The notes below the pieces were generated by a model. The model made no database searches. It had not been told where the DNA came from and worked only from the letters and a program-made list of their open reading frames with translations. From Nostocales cyanobacterium (GTDB lineage: Bacteria; Cyanobacteriota; Cyanobacteriia; Cyanobacteriales; Nostocaceae), in NCBI GenBank assembly GCA_004292695.1, contig RDXV01000005.1:1-64000 (forward strand): a stretch of 64,000 nt of DNA. The letters are read 5' to 3'. This document shows, piece after piece, positions 26,422 to 34,873 of this stretch (the first letter of the stretch is position 1; each line of letters starts with the position of its first letter). Made by a program: the position numbers and the translations under genes.

Positions 26422-27654
26422 ATGCCGACTAAATTTACGACAGAAGAAGAAGTAACTTTTTTTGAAGAAGAGGAAGATCAAGAAATTGAGCCTCAATCTC
26501 GTAATAAGTTAATTCCTGTATTAGAGGAAATATCGAAAATCGTTGTTTCTAGTAGTGATTGGACAACGGAAACAATCCTTAATCAACTTGTGCGGGATAA
26601 TATACAGCTAAATCCACAATTTCAAAGACGAGATGCCTGGAATATAACTCGCAAAAGTAGGTTCATAGAATCACTTATAGTTGGATTTCCAGTCCCCCAA
26701 ATAGTATTAGCTGTGAATCGTCAAGAAAAAGGTAAATTTATAGTTCTTGATGGCAAGCAAAGATTGTTAACTATCCTGCAATTTTATGGTAGGAGTGAAA
26801 AAACTAAAAACAATGCTTTTGCTTTAAAAGATTTAGAGTTTAGACGTGATTTAATTGGTAAGAACTATGATGATTTTCAGAATGATGTAATCTTGAGTGA
26901 TGATCTTAATGCTTTAGACAACCAAACTATTCGGACTATATTAATTCGGAATTGGTATAGTGAAGATTTGCTATATAAAATGTTCCTGCGCTTGAATGTA
27001 GAAAGCACTCCATTATCTCCTCAAGAACTCAGACAAGCATTACATCCAGGCGATTTTATCAATTTCTTAGATGATAAATCAGTTGAAAGTAAGGCTTTAC
27101 GGAAAATCTTAAAATCACCCAATCCTGATTTTCGGATGAGAGATATGGAGTTACTATTACGTTATATAGGATTTCATTATTTTTTATCTGAATATAGAGG
27201 AAATCTTAAAAAATTTCTTGATATTACTTGTGAAAATCTTAATAGAGATTGGGAAAAAATACATGATGATGTTGAAAATGCAGTTAATCAATTCGAGGAA
27301 GCAGTAGAAACAACTATTAATATATTTGGAGGTAGTTTCTCTCGTATGTGGTTGGGTAATAAATATCGCAGCCAGTTTAATCGAGCAATTTTAGATGTAA
27401 TGGTTTTCTACTTTAAAGATGAGACTATAAGGGAATCTGCTCAAAGAAATAAGGAAAAAGTTGAAGAAGCTTTCAAAAGCTTATGTTCATCCAACAGTAA
27501 CTTTAAAGAAGCTATTGAAGGAACAACCAAGAACATTCGAGAAACTTACAATCGTTTGAGATTGTGGGGTGAAAGTCTATTAGAAGTTTTAGATGTAGAG
27601 TTTAACCTACCTGAACTCGTTGATAATCGGATTATTTTTAACGGGTTGAGATAA
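26422..27654 (+). CDS. DUF262 (ParB/GmrSD N-terminal-like) protein
   Basis: 410 aa. An acidic N-terminal tail (runs of Glu/Asp to about residue 25) precedes a DUF262 domain. The hallmarks are LNPQFQRRDAWN, SLIVGFPVPQIVLA and FIVLDGKQRLLTILQFY, the ParB-like DGxQR nucleotide-binding or hydrolysing motif. Family members are nucleotide-dependent subunits of modification-dependent restriction (GmrSD, BrxU, SspE), but here no HNH/DUF1524 half is fused. The remaining 250 residues are helical. The stop is 17 bases before a HEPN gene on the same strand, suggesting a two-gene conflict module. Confidence 0.85.
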   Translation: MPTKFTTEEEVTFFEEEEDQEIEPQSRNKLIPVLEEISKIVVSSSDWTTETILNQLVRDNIQLNPQFQRRDAWNITRKSRFIESLIVGFPVPQIVLAVNRQEKGKFIVLDGKQRLLTILQFYGRSEKTKNNAFALKDLEFRRDLIGKNYDDFQNDVILSDDLNALDNQTIRTILIRNWYSEDLLYKMFLRLNVESTPLSPQELRQALHPGDFINFLDDKSVESKALRKILKSPNPDFRMRDMELLLRYIGFHYFLSEYRGNLKKFLDITCENLNRDWEKIHDDVENAVNQFEEAVETTINIFGGSFSRMWLGNKYRSQFNRAILDVMVFYFKDETIRESAQRNKEKVEEAFKSLCSSNSNFKEAIEGTTKNIRETYNRLRLWGESLLEVLDVEFNLPELVDNRIIFNGLR

Positions 27655-27671
27655 GGTATCTTGCTATAACT

Positions 27672-28316
27672 ATGCCAAAATCAGTTAGATTCCGCATTTT
27701 AACCAGGGAGTTAAATAGGGTAAAAAAGCAATTTCTACCTAAAATTAGTCCTACCGGTTTATATTCTGATAGACAGTTAATGAGAACTCTTGCATATAGA
27801 GTTTTAGCTCATGCTGAAATTGAATCTTACTTGGAAGATAGAGCTTGGGAAGTAGTTTTAAATGCGAAAACAGCTTGGGATAGTACGGGTAAGACATCTC
27901 GAACTCTGATATGTCTACTTGGTTTCTCTGGTTTAACTATGGATAAACCATCAGACACACTTAACAGAGGTCGTAACATAAATCAAGATAATCACGATAG
28001 ACGACTGAAAATAAGCAAGAAAATAGATTTAGCTATTAATAATTTTCGGTGGGTTAAGGATAATAATCATGGAGTAAAAGAAGCTAATATTTTGGCATTA
28101 CTATTACCAATAGGTATAGATAGTAATGATTTAGATCCTGCTTGGCTGGCTACCATGAATACATTTGGAGAAAAACGAGGTCTTGTTGCACATACTTCAG
28201 CTACATTGTACATGACTATTCAACCACCAGATCCCGCAACTGAACTAAATACGGTAAAGCAAATTACTCAGGAGCTTTTAAGAATTGATGGATTAATTAA
28301 TACTTTAATGATATAA
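27672..28316 (+). CDS. HEPN-domain protein (RiboL-PSP or MAE_28990-like)
   Basis: 214 aa, mostly helical. The first half contains RVLAHAEIESYLEDRAWEVV, a helix pattern used by HEPN proteins of the RiboL-PSP/MAE_28990 groups. Near residue 178 it has KRGLVAHTS, that is Arg-x4-His, the canonical metal-independent RNase motif of active HEPN toxins. It follows the DUF262 gene by 17 bases, so the likely arrangement is DUF262 sensor or regulator plus HEPN RNase effector. Function in defence is inference; the individual family calls are by motif. Confidence 0.75.
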   Translation: MPKSVRFRILTRELNRVKKQFLPKISPTGLYSDRQLMRTLAYRVLAHAEIESYLEDRAWEVVLNAKTAWDSTGKTSRTLICLLGFSGLTMDKPSDTLNRGRNINQDNHDRRLKISKKIDLAINNFRWVKDNNHGVKEANILALLLPIGIDSNDLDPAWLATMNTFGEKRGLVAHTSATLYMTIQPPDPATELNTVKQITQELLRIDGLINTLMI

Positions 28317-28347
28317 AGTTGACAGTGTAATTAAGTAGACAAAATCA

Positions 28348-28671
28348 ATGACAATGAACTTCCAAGACATCAAATCTATTAAACAAAAACTATTCACAAT
28401 CATCAAATTTATTTCCATACCCTTGATTACTTTGGGAATGGGATTAGAAATATGGAACATCCAAACATTAACAAATAATACTCAACTACCAAACTTACTC
28501 AACCCCATTTTAATCCTAGTTCATATTGCCCTATCAGCACATTTGATAGAAGGAATCATAGCTCTATTTTACGCACATAAAAAAAATCAACACCCCATCA
28601 AATACGCAATTTATACATTTTTTGTGGGTACAGTGGGTTTATTAGAATTGTGGGAAAATAATGATACCTAA
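28348..28671 (+). CDS. Small membrane protein of unknown function
   Basis: 107 aa with three hydrophobic segments: about 18-35, 50-70 with HIALSAHLIEGIIALFYAHK, and 82-100 with FFVGTVGLLELW. The His-rich second helix and HPIKYAIYTFF recur in a family of small membrane proteins that I cannot name with certainty. The ATG at 28354 is an equally possible start. It is 31 bases after the HEPN gene, so it may be a third member of that unit or the start of the ychF region. Its composition is similar to housekeeping neighbours. Confidence 0.6.
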   Translation: MTMNFQDIKSIKQKLFTIIKFISIPLITLGMGLEIWNIQTLTNNTQLPNLLNPILILVHIALSAHLIEGIIALFYAHKKNQHPIKYAIYTFFVGTVGLLELWENNDT

Positions 28672-28750
28672 AAGATTTTTCCCAGGTTCTATTAATTCTC
28701 AACCCATTTGAATTATCCTTATAAATGCAACCAAAATCTAGAAATCGAAA

Positions 28751-29842
28751 ATGTTAAGAGCCGGAATAGTCGGACTTCCCAACGTCGGAAAATCAACCTT
28801 ATTTAACGCTGTAGTCGCTAACTCCAAAGCTGAAGCGGCTAACTTCCCTTTTTGTACCATTGAACCCAATGTTGGCATTGTCTCAGTACCAGATGACCGG
28901 TTAAATGTTCTAGCAAAGATCGCTAGTTCTGAACAAATTATACCCGCTCGCGTTGAATTTGTTGATATTGCCGGTTTGGTAAAAGGTGCAAGTCAAGGTG
29001 AAGGTTTAGGTAATCAATTTTTATCCCACATCCGCGAAGTTGACGCAATAGTTCATGTAGTGCGTTGTTTTGAAAATGATGATATTATCCACGTTGCTGG
29101 TTCAGTTGATCCAGTGCGAGATATTGAAATCATTAATTTAGAATTGGGTTTATCAGACTTAGCGCAAATTGAAAGACGTATTGAACGTACCCGCAAACAA
29201 GCACGTACCAGTAAAGATGCACAATTTGAAATTACAGTTTTAGAGAAATTAGTAGCAGCTTTAAATGAAGGTAAATCAGTCCGTCAAGTCACTTTAAATG
29301 AAGAAGAAGCTACCATTATTAAAGGCTTAGGACTACTTACAAATAAACCCATTATTTATGCGGCTAATGTTTCCGAAGATGACTTAGCAACGGGTAATGA
29401 TTTTGTAGAAAAAGTGCGAGAAGTTGCAGCACAAGAAAACGCTCAAGTGGTGATAGTTTCTGCTCAGGTAGAAGCAGAATTAGTAGAATTAGCCGAAGAA
29501 GATAAAGCCGATTTTCTGGAATCTTTAGGAGTAAAAGAAGGCGGTTTAAAATCCTTAATTCGTGCTACTTATTCCTTATTAGGTTTGCGGACATATTTTA
29601 CTTCTGGACCGAAAGAAACCCGCGCTTGGACTATTCATGCGGGAATGTCTGCACCTCAAGCAGCAGGTGTAATTCACTCTGATTTTGAACGTGGTTTTAT
29701 TCGTGCAGAAACCGTTGCTTATAATGACTTAGTAACTCATGGTTCAATGAATGGTGCTAAGGAAAAAGGGTTAGTAAGAAGTGAAGGAAAGGAATATATT
29801 GTACAGGAAGGAGATGTGATGTTATTCCGATTTAATGTTTAG
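28751..29842 (+). CDS. ychF: Redox-regulated ATPase YchF
   Basis: 363 aa, normal length. An Obg-class P-loop protein that prefers ATP and binds ribosomes. Seen: GLPNVGKSTLFN (about 8-19), the switch-region FVDIAGLVKGASQGEGLGN, the altered base-recognition motif NVSED, a coiled-coil insert around 140-190, and the C-terminal TGS domain with TYFTSGPKETRAWTI and HSDFERGFIRAE. It acts in translation or stress control in the cytosol. A short TGACAGG array and a palindromic repeat element follow the stop. Confidence 0.97.
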   Translation: MLRAGIVGLPNVGKSTLFNAVVANSKAEAANFPFCTIEPNVGIVSVPDDRLNVLAKIASSEQIIPARVEFVDIAGLVKGASQGEGLGNQFLSHIREVDAIVHVVRCFENDDIIHVAGSVDPVRDIEIINLELGLSDLAQIERRIERTRKQARTSKDAQFEITVLEKLVAALNEGKSVRQVTLNEEEATIIKGLGLLTNKPIIYAANVSEDDLATGNDFVEKVREVAAQENAQVVIVSAQVEAELVELAEEDKADFLESLGVKEGGLKSLIRATYSLLGLRTYFTSGPKETRAWTIHAGMSAPQAAGVIHSDFERGFIRAETVAYNDLVTHGSMNGAKEKGLVRSEGKEYIVQEGDVMLFRFNV

Positions 29843-29849
29843 GTAAAGA

Positions 29850-29873
29850 GGTGACAGGTGACAGGTGACAGGT
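29850..29873. repeat. GTGACAG heptamers after ychF
   Basis: Three to four tandem copies of AGGTGAC directly after the ychF stop codon. Confidence 0.85.
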
Positions 29874-29879
29874 GAAATT

Positions 29880-29988
29880 TCTCGTTCCTATACTCTGTAT
29901 GGGAATGAATTGTAGAAGGCTCTGCCTTAATTGTAAAATAGAGGTAGAATCTCTTGATGGCATTTCCAGTCTGAGACTGGGAACGAGA
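29880..29988. repeat. 109-bp palindromic element with 9-bp terminal inverted repeats
   Basis: Left end TCTCGTTCC (29880-29888), right end GGAACGAGA (29980-29988), perfect inverted repeats. Inside are the palindromes AGGCTCTGCCT-type (about 29918-29929) and CCAGTCTGAGACTGG (29966-29980). It codes for nothing. It looks like a miniature, non-autonomous dispersed repeat of cyanobacterial type. Confidence 0.75.
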
Positions 29989-30030
29989 TAAAATAGAATA
30001 ATAAAAGAAGTTAGGGATCTTTGTCTATCT

Positions 30031-30945
30031 TTATTCACCTATCATATAAACAGAAGCACCCATATTTTCATCATCTGTTCCTACTATTATTCCACCTTCC
30101 GCACCAGGAATAATTTCTAAACCTTCGATTTTATGATAATTATTTCTGTAAATAGGAAACAGTTGTTGATTTTGTCGCCATTCTATTTTTTTATTATCAT
30201 TAAAACCTAAATAACCCGCTACATAAACCGCAGATGCAAATGGTCCATTATCACCATTATCATTAGCTGTACTAATATAAACAATTCCGGCATTATCTAT
30301 TTTTAAATCGGAAATATGTCGGACTTTACCATCAGGAAATGGTACAGTAAAAGTAGCTGAGTTAATGTTATTGATTTGATATTTATTGATGTCGAATTTT
30401 CCCCAATAAATCTTTGCTGGTTCTTTTCCTGCTCCACGATGCGCCCAAACTACAATTAATTGATTATCTATTTTTTGTAATGCAAAAGATTCAAAGTTAT
30501 CATTTTTATCAATTTCAGGTAATTTGAATTCTTTAATTATAGAAGCAGTTTGATTTTTAAATTCTAATTTTATATGATACCCTTTACCATCACTGGATAA
30601 GGCGATAAATTCATTATTATTTCTGTTAGGAATAGTTGTTAATGCTTCTAAATCGTTAGGTAATTTAATCTTATCAAATAGCAAAATTAAAGGCAAATAT
30701 TCAGGTTGTTTTTCACCTTGAATACTAATAATTGCTAATCTTCCTTGATTTGATTTTTTGTTATCATGAACTATTAAAAAGTTTGATTTTTCCCTATTTT
30801 GTTCTATTAAAGCTATCCCGCTAATACCATATTCAATACCACCACGTACAGGTATAAAATTTTGGTTTTGGGCTAATACGGGTGGAGATGTTAATAATTC
30901 ACCTACATATAAAACAGTAATTAATGATATAAAAAAATTCAACAT
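30031..30945 (-). CDS. Secreted propeller-like protein of unknown function
   Basis: 304 aa from the ATG at 30945; the frame extends two codons to a TTG. The start MLNFFISLITVLYV leads to PPVLAQ, giving a signal peptide. The mature part has repeating short beta segments: YGISGIALIE, FLIVHDNKKS, NDLEALTTIP, FIALSSDGKGYHI, FESFALQ, GIVYISTANDNGD and IEGLEIIPG. This resembles distantly the phytase/esterase-like propeller at 5045-6235. Ligand and reaction are unknown. The stop is close to the palindromic repeat element. Confidence 0.65.
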   Translation of the reverse strand: MLNFFISLITVLYVGELLTSPPVLAQNQNFIPVRGGIEYGISGIALIEQNREKSNFLIVHDNKKSNQGRLAIISIQGEKQPEYLPLILLFDKIKLPNDLEALTTIPNRNNNEFIALSSDGKGYHIKLEFKNQTASIIKEFKLPEIDKNDNFESFALQKIDNQLIVVWAHRGAGKEPAKIYWGKFDINKYQINNINSATFTVPFPDGKVRHISDLKIDNAGIVYISTANDNGDNGPFASAVYVAGYLGFNDNKKIEWRQNQQLFPIYRNNYHKIEGLEIIPGAEGGIIVGTDDENMGASVYMIGE

Positions 30946-30961
30946 GATCAATTTGTGAAAG

Positions 30962-31001
30962 TAAATGACTAACGACTAATAACTAACGACTAATAACTAA
31001 T
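30962..31001. repeat. TAACGAC/TAATAAC heptamer array
   Basis: About five units of ACTAACG/ACTAATA ending exactly at the stop codon of the NurA-type gene. Confidence 0.8.
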
Positions 31002-32177
31002 TTAAGCAATACTTCCCCGTTTTCTTGCTTCCTTGTAAGAAGTTCCAATATTTTTAATACCCGCTTTAATCATTTCCCTTTCTAACATGGCAAAAAAGTG
31101 ATTTTTGTCACCACTTCTTACCACAGCTTGATTATGTGCCTCCGCAATTGCCACAGGATAACCGTATCCTTTTTGTACTTGGGCTAACATTAATCCTAGT
31201 GCTTGATCTAGCATTTGAGAATTATTTGCTACCCAGGCAGGAAACTCTATCCGGGCAATTTCTGTACCCACATGAACATAACAAAAATAGATGGTTTGGT
31301 GTTCATAATGTTGTAAAATCCGGTTATTACTGCGCCATATCGCTCCCCTTTGTCCCGGTTTTAGTTGGGTTGTCCATAAAGTGGTATCTCTTAAAGCATC
31401 AAATTTTTTACAAGGTACATAGTCTAGTTGATCCGGGCAATATGTTATACAATCAGGGTGAGAGTGGGGACAGGCTAACAATCGGAGAAAGTTCGTAGAT
31501 TCAATGTTACGAGCAGCACTAAGATAACCAATGATGGGTATTTCGGCTTTGTGTAATTGTTCCCATGCTTCTAAAATTGGTGGTAAGATGCGATCGCGTG
31601 CATCCATCGGTAATTGATCTAAAAACCAGTATATTAACGAACCATCCACCATTGCTAAAGCGGGAATTTCGGTTTTTACACTACAAGCTAGTTCAGCTAA
31701 TACCGTAATTTCCGAAGCTGTACGGCGGTGACTCATCCATTCTTCTGTTCTTAAACCCCACTGACGAGCGATATACAAATCTTCCGGTTGATAAAATACT
31801 TCCGGTAAACTATCTAAAAGTGGGTGTTTATTTTGACCATAGTGTAAAACAACCCTACCAATATTTAATAAGTAACAATAGGCAATTTCATGATGGTTAG
31901 GGGCAATTTGTGAACCATCTGTAGAGATGACAGTGTGAATTTTTGGAGGTACAGGAATCTCTATACAAGTTTCTAAAGGTTCGGTGGGTGTAGCATTAGC
32001 AAAAAGTAGGCGATCGCGCCATTTTTCCTGAGTTGCTATCAATTCATCTTGACATTCAACCGCTTTTTGTAAATACTCTTTTGCTAACTCTAAACGACGG
32101 TTACTTTCAGCAACTTCTGAAGAAAGATGCTGACTTAAACCTTGCATTTGTCCCGCTAATTTTGTTAAATCTAGCAT
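31002..32177 (-). CDS. NurA-domain nuclease-like protein
   Basis: 391 aa. NurA is an RNase H-like 5'-3' nuclease that resects DNA ends with the HerA helicase in archaea; cyanobacterial members are less studied. Seen: the first acidic motif ISTDGSQIAPN (about 84-94), a central MVDGSLIYWFL (about 187-197), and a late YGYPVAIAEAH region supplying further ligands. The N-terminus has a helical coiled-coil stretch (about 10-50). No HerA gene is close. DNA-repair nuclease activity is inferred from the family. Confidence 0.85.
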   Translation of the reverse strand: MLDLTKLAGQMQGLSQHLSSEVAESNRRLELAKEYLQKAVECQDELIATQEKWRDRLLFANATPTEPLETCIEIPVPPKIHTVISTDGSQIAPNHHEIAYCYLLNIGRVVLHYGQNKHPLLDSLPEVFYQPEDLYIARQWGLRTEEWMSHRRTASEITVLAELACSVKTEIPALAMVDGSLIYWFLDQLPMDARDRILPPILEAWEQLHKAEIPIIGYLSAARNIESTNFLRLLACPHSHPDCITYCPDQLDYVPCKKFDALRDTTLWTTQLKPGQRGAIWRSNNRILQHYEHQTIYFCYVHVGTEIARIEFPAWVANNSQMLDQALGLMLAQVQKGYGYPVAIAEAHNQAVVRSGDKNHFFAMLEREMIKAGIKNIGTSYKEARKRGSIA

Positions 32178-32276
32178 AATTAGTTATTAGTTATTAGTCA
32201 TTAGTTATTAGTTATTAGTTATTAGTTATTGGGAAAATAATCTTACCTAGTCACCAGTCCCCAGTCCCCAGTCACC
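32178..32276. repeat. TTAGTTA array and CCAGTCC array
   Basis: About seven TTAGTTA/TTAGTCA heptamers (32180-32230), then a GTCACCAGTCCCCAGTCCCC array (32248-32276). They fill the gap between the HAD and NurA genes and touch the HAD stop codon. Confidence 0.85.
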
Positions 32277-33085
32277 TATAACCACATAGAAAAATCTTGA
32301 GAAAATTGATCTAGCGAAATTAACTGAATGCGATCATCATCTTTTCCTGCTTCCCGTTCTGATTGAGTATTATAACCCCAATCTGCTAAAAATAGTTTAA
32401 CATCTCCTAAATCTGATTGTTTTTTTACCAATTCTAAAGTTTTAATTCTATCTTCTATAAACCATAAATTTTCATCTTTAATTTTTTCCTGTGCAATTAA
32501 CCCTCGCAAAGTTTCATATTTTGGGCGTTTTACTTCCTTCCCAAAAATCGCTGTATCAGCTAATTCTAAACCTTCTCGCTGTAATAACTGTTTCACAAAC
32601 CGACTTTCTTTAGTGGTGACAATAAATATTTTTACTTCACTTTCAATAGTCTTTTTTAATCTTTCTATTACTCCTGGATAAAATTTATGTAAACTTAACC
32701 AACTATCTAAATCTTTCTCGATCCATTCATCCCGCAAACCGTCTAATTTTTTCATAATTACTGATGATTCTAGCTGATTTGCTGCTAAAATCTGTGGTGT
32801 AATATTTGCCCAATTCTGTAGAATCTCTTCATCTGTAAAACCATCAATTAATGCTTTAATTAAAACCGGCATTTCCCACCCAGTTTCAATTACAGGACGT
32901 AAATTATAAAATCTTTGAGCTAAATTTGCTGATGGTGTATTATTACTAGGTTTCCAAATTTGACAATAGGTACGCCAAGCTACTTCAAAATATTCAATTA
33001 GTCCATCACAAACTACACCATCAAAATCTAAAGCTAAAATTTTAGGACTAATTGTAGGATTAATTTTGGTATTGTTTACTGTCAT
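32276..33085 (-). CDS. HAD-family hydrolase
   Basis: 269 aa. Motif I is LALDFDGVVCDG (nucleophile and acid/base Asp near residues 19 and 21), motif II is FIVTTKES, the motif III Lys lies in the KEVKRPKYE region, and motif IV is WFIEDRIKT. The inserted helical cap between motifs I and II indicates subfamily I (phosphoglycolate phosphatase-like). The substrate is not predictable. It is transcribed in line with the NurA gene, separated by repeat arrays. Confidence 0.85.
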   Translation of the reverse strand: MTVNNTKINPTISPKILALDFDGVVCDGLIEYFEVAWRTYCQIWKPSNNTPSANLAQRFYNLRPVIETGWEMPVLIKALIDGFTDEEILQNWANITPQILAANQLESSVIMKKLDGLRDEWIEKDLDSWLSLHKFYPGVIERLKKTIESEVKIFIVTTKESRFVKQLLQREGLELADTAIFGKEVKRPKYETLRGLIAQEKIKDENLWFIEDRIKTLELVKKQSDLGDVKLFLADWGYNTQSEREAGKDDDRIQLISLDQFSQDFSMWL

Positions 33086-33240
33086 GGTTTTGAGGTGAAA
33101 AACTGCTGTTTTTAGCTTACCTGAACTGGAACTAATTTTTTGTATCAGTTATCAATAGGGAACAGCTATCCGTCAGCTTTTTACATTCAAACTTTCTACC
33201 TCCTGTCAACTAGACCTAACGCAAACTTAACAAATCCTAA

Positions 33241-33489
33241 TTAATCAAACTGAATTTGTTTTCTGTTACGTTGTAATTGCTTTCAAAGCAAATGTATCTG
33301 CTTGTAAGATTCCTCAGCAGAAATTTTACCACCGGTTTGTAAATTACAAATGTAGTTTACTCGTTGAGAAAACTCTTGCAGATGTTCATTAAATACTAAA
33401 TATTCTTCCTTTAACTGACCATGATAGGGATGATGAGAATACAAAAAATCACATAATTCACACAGGAAAGCGGGAGCATCCCAAATGTG
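33241..33489 (-). pseudogene. Decayed DUF7219-like small gene
   Basis: Minus-strand translation from about 33486 gives WDAPAFLCELCDFLYSHHPY and then a helical segment VFNEHLQEFSQRVNYIC and SAEESYKQIHLL. The frame meets TGA at 33283-33285 but continues with KQLQRNRKQIQFD to TAA at 33241-33243. In relatives the consensus at that point is LW(K/R)QLK, so the TGA most simply replaces a TGG Trp codon. No start codon exists upstream, where a stop lies immediately before the segment. This pattern indicates a dead gene. The DUF7219 assignment is from memory. Confidence 0.65.
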
Positions 33490-33714
33490 TCAGTTTATTT
33501 TTTGTCTGAGTTCAAAACTTGAAATTAACGAACCACAAAGGACGCAAAGAACACAAAGGTAAGAAATGTCCACATTCAAATGCTAGATATATAGTAGTTT
33601 TTGCTACCACGAATATTTATACCAGTTGAGAAACTGGCATTTAGTGTAATTATATCACTGGGTGTGATTAGTTATATTTTGGGAGACAGTAAAAAAATCT
33701 ACTCAATAAATATT

Positions 33715-34674
33715 ATGAAGATCAAGTTCACTTTAGCTGTAGGAACTATGTTAGTTTGTGCTTTGGGATTTTTTAACGCAAGAGCTATTGGGACACCGGA
33801 GAAAACACCAAAAACTTTTACAAAATGGTGTCAACAAAAATCAACTTTACCTCCACAAACAAAACGCACAGTTGACGTATTATTAGAAATTGCTGAAACT
33901 AAAGATTGCAATCAAGCGAATCAAACCCTTACTCAACGCCAGGAACTAAACTTGAGAGAAAAACGAATCAGTGATATTAGACCTTTATCAAGTCTCACTA
34001 ATTTGATTTCTCTTAACCTTACTACCAATAAAATTAGTGATATCCAACCTTTATCCAATCTGACTAATTTAACTTCTCTTTCTTTAAATGGCAATAAAAT
34101 CAGAGATATTAAACATTTATCAAATCTAACTAAATTAAATTCTCTTTTTCTCGATGCCAATGAAATTAATGACATCAAAAGCTTGTCAAATTTGCATAAT
34201 TTAACTAATCTCACGCTGAGAGGAAATCAAATCACGAATCTCAAGCCTTTATCTAATTTGAAAAACCTAACTCATCTTGATATTGGTCATAATAAAATCA
34301 GTGATATTCAGCCTTTATCTAATTTAAAAAACTTGATTTACCTCAACCTTTTCACTAATAAAGTTAGTAATATCCAGCCTTTATCTAATCTTACAGAATT
34401 AAATGATCTCCGACTTGACTTAAATCAAATCAGTGATGTTACACCTTTATCTAAACTGAGGAAATTAATAACTCTCAGCTTAGAATCAAATAAAATCAAT
34501 AATGTTAAACCTTTATCTAATCTGCTGAATTTGGAGTTTCTGTTACTCTCCAAAAATAAAATCAGCAATATCCAAGACTTATCTACTTTGAAAAGATTGC
34601 AGTTTCTACGTGTTCAGAATAACCCACTTATTTCTAAAAAATGTCCTATTGAACCCAATAATTGTAGCTTTTAG
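33715..34674 (+). CDS. Secreted leucine-rich-repeat protein
   Basis: 319 aa from the ATG at 33715, chosen because it begins a clean signal peptide (MKIKFTLAVGTMLVC to ARAIG). The open frame reaches back to 33601 but includes a second hydrophobic segment and lacks an early ATG. After a Cys-containing capping region (KWCQQK, KDCNQA) come about ten 22-residue repeats of the form LSNLTNLxxLxLxxNxIxDI. This is the SDS22/internalin type, ending with a Cys pair (KKCPIEPNNC). Such proteins mediate protein binding; the ligand is unknown. The repeats are nearly identical in places, so copy number may vary between strains. Confidence 0.85.
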   Translation: MKIKFTLAVGTMLVCALGFFNARAIGTPEKTPKTFTKWCQQKSTLPPQTKRTVDVLLEIAETKDCNQANQTLTQRQELNLREKRISDIRPLSSLTNLISLNLTTNKISDIQPLSNLTNLTSLSLNGNKIRDIKHLSNLTKLNSLFLDANEINDIKSLSNLHNLTNLTLRGNQITNLKPLSNLKNLTHLDIGHNKISDIQPLSNLKNLIYLNLFTNKVSNIQPLSNLTELNDLRLDLNQISDVTPLSKLRKLITLSLESNKINNVKPLSNLLNLEFLLLSKNKISNIQDLSTLKRLQFLRVQNNPLISKKCPIEPNNCSF

Positions 34675-34840
34675 TAATCCTGTCAGGCAGGGAGCAGAGG
34701 GAAGAAAAGTCGTTTTGATTCCAAAATATTGAATAATTTATTTTTTGGAGTTCCCTAAATGTACAACAGATGAAAGCGGAAAATATCCGACTTCTTATTT
34801 GGGGCTTACTGAAAAAATTCAAGACTCCTGACTCCTGACT

Positions 34841-34865
34841 AAAAAGAGCAACCACAGGGGGTTGC
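34841..34865 (-). terminator. Rho-independent terminator of aroB
   Basis: On the minus strand, GCAACC, a six-base loop and GGTTGC (34865 to 34848) are followed by TCTTTTT. It starts nine bases after the aroB stop. Confidence 0.8.
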
Positions 34866-34873
34866 CCCTACGA

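Noticed and set aside
31136-31498. 120-codon plus-strand ORF inside the NurA gene
   Set aside because: Antisense shadow of a conserved gene, without a start site or recognisable domain.
33601-33714. Longer start for the LRR protein
   Set aside because: It begins with TTG, adds a second hydrophobic segment, and lacks a ribosome site; the ATG at 33715 starts a clean signal peptide.
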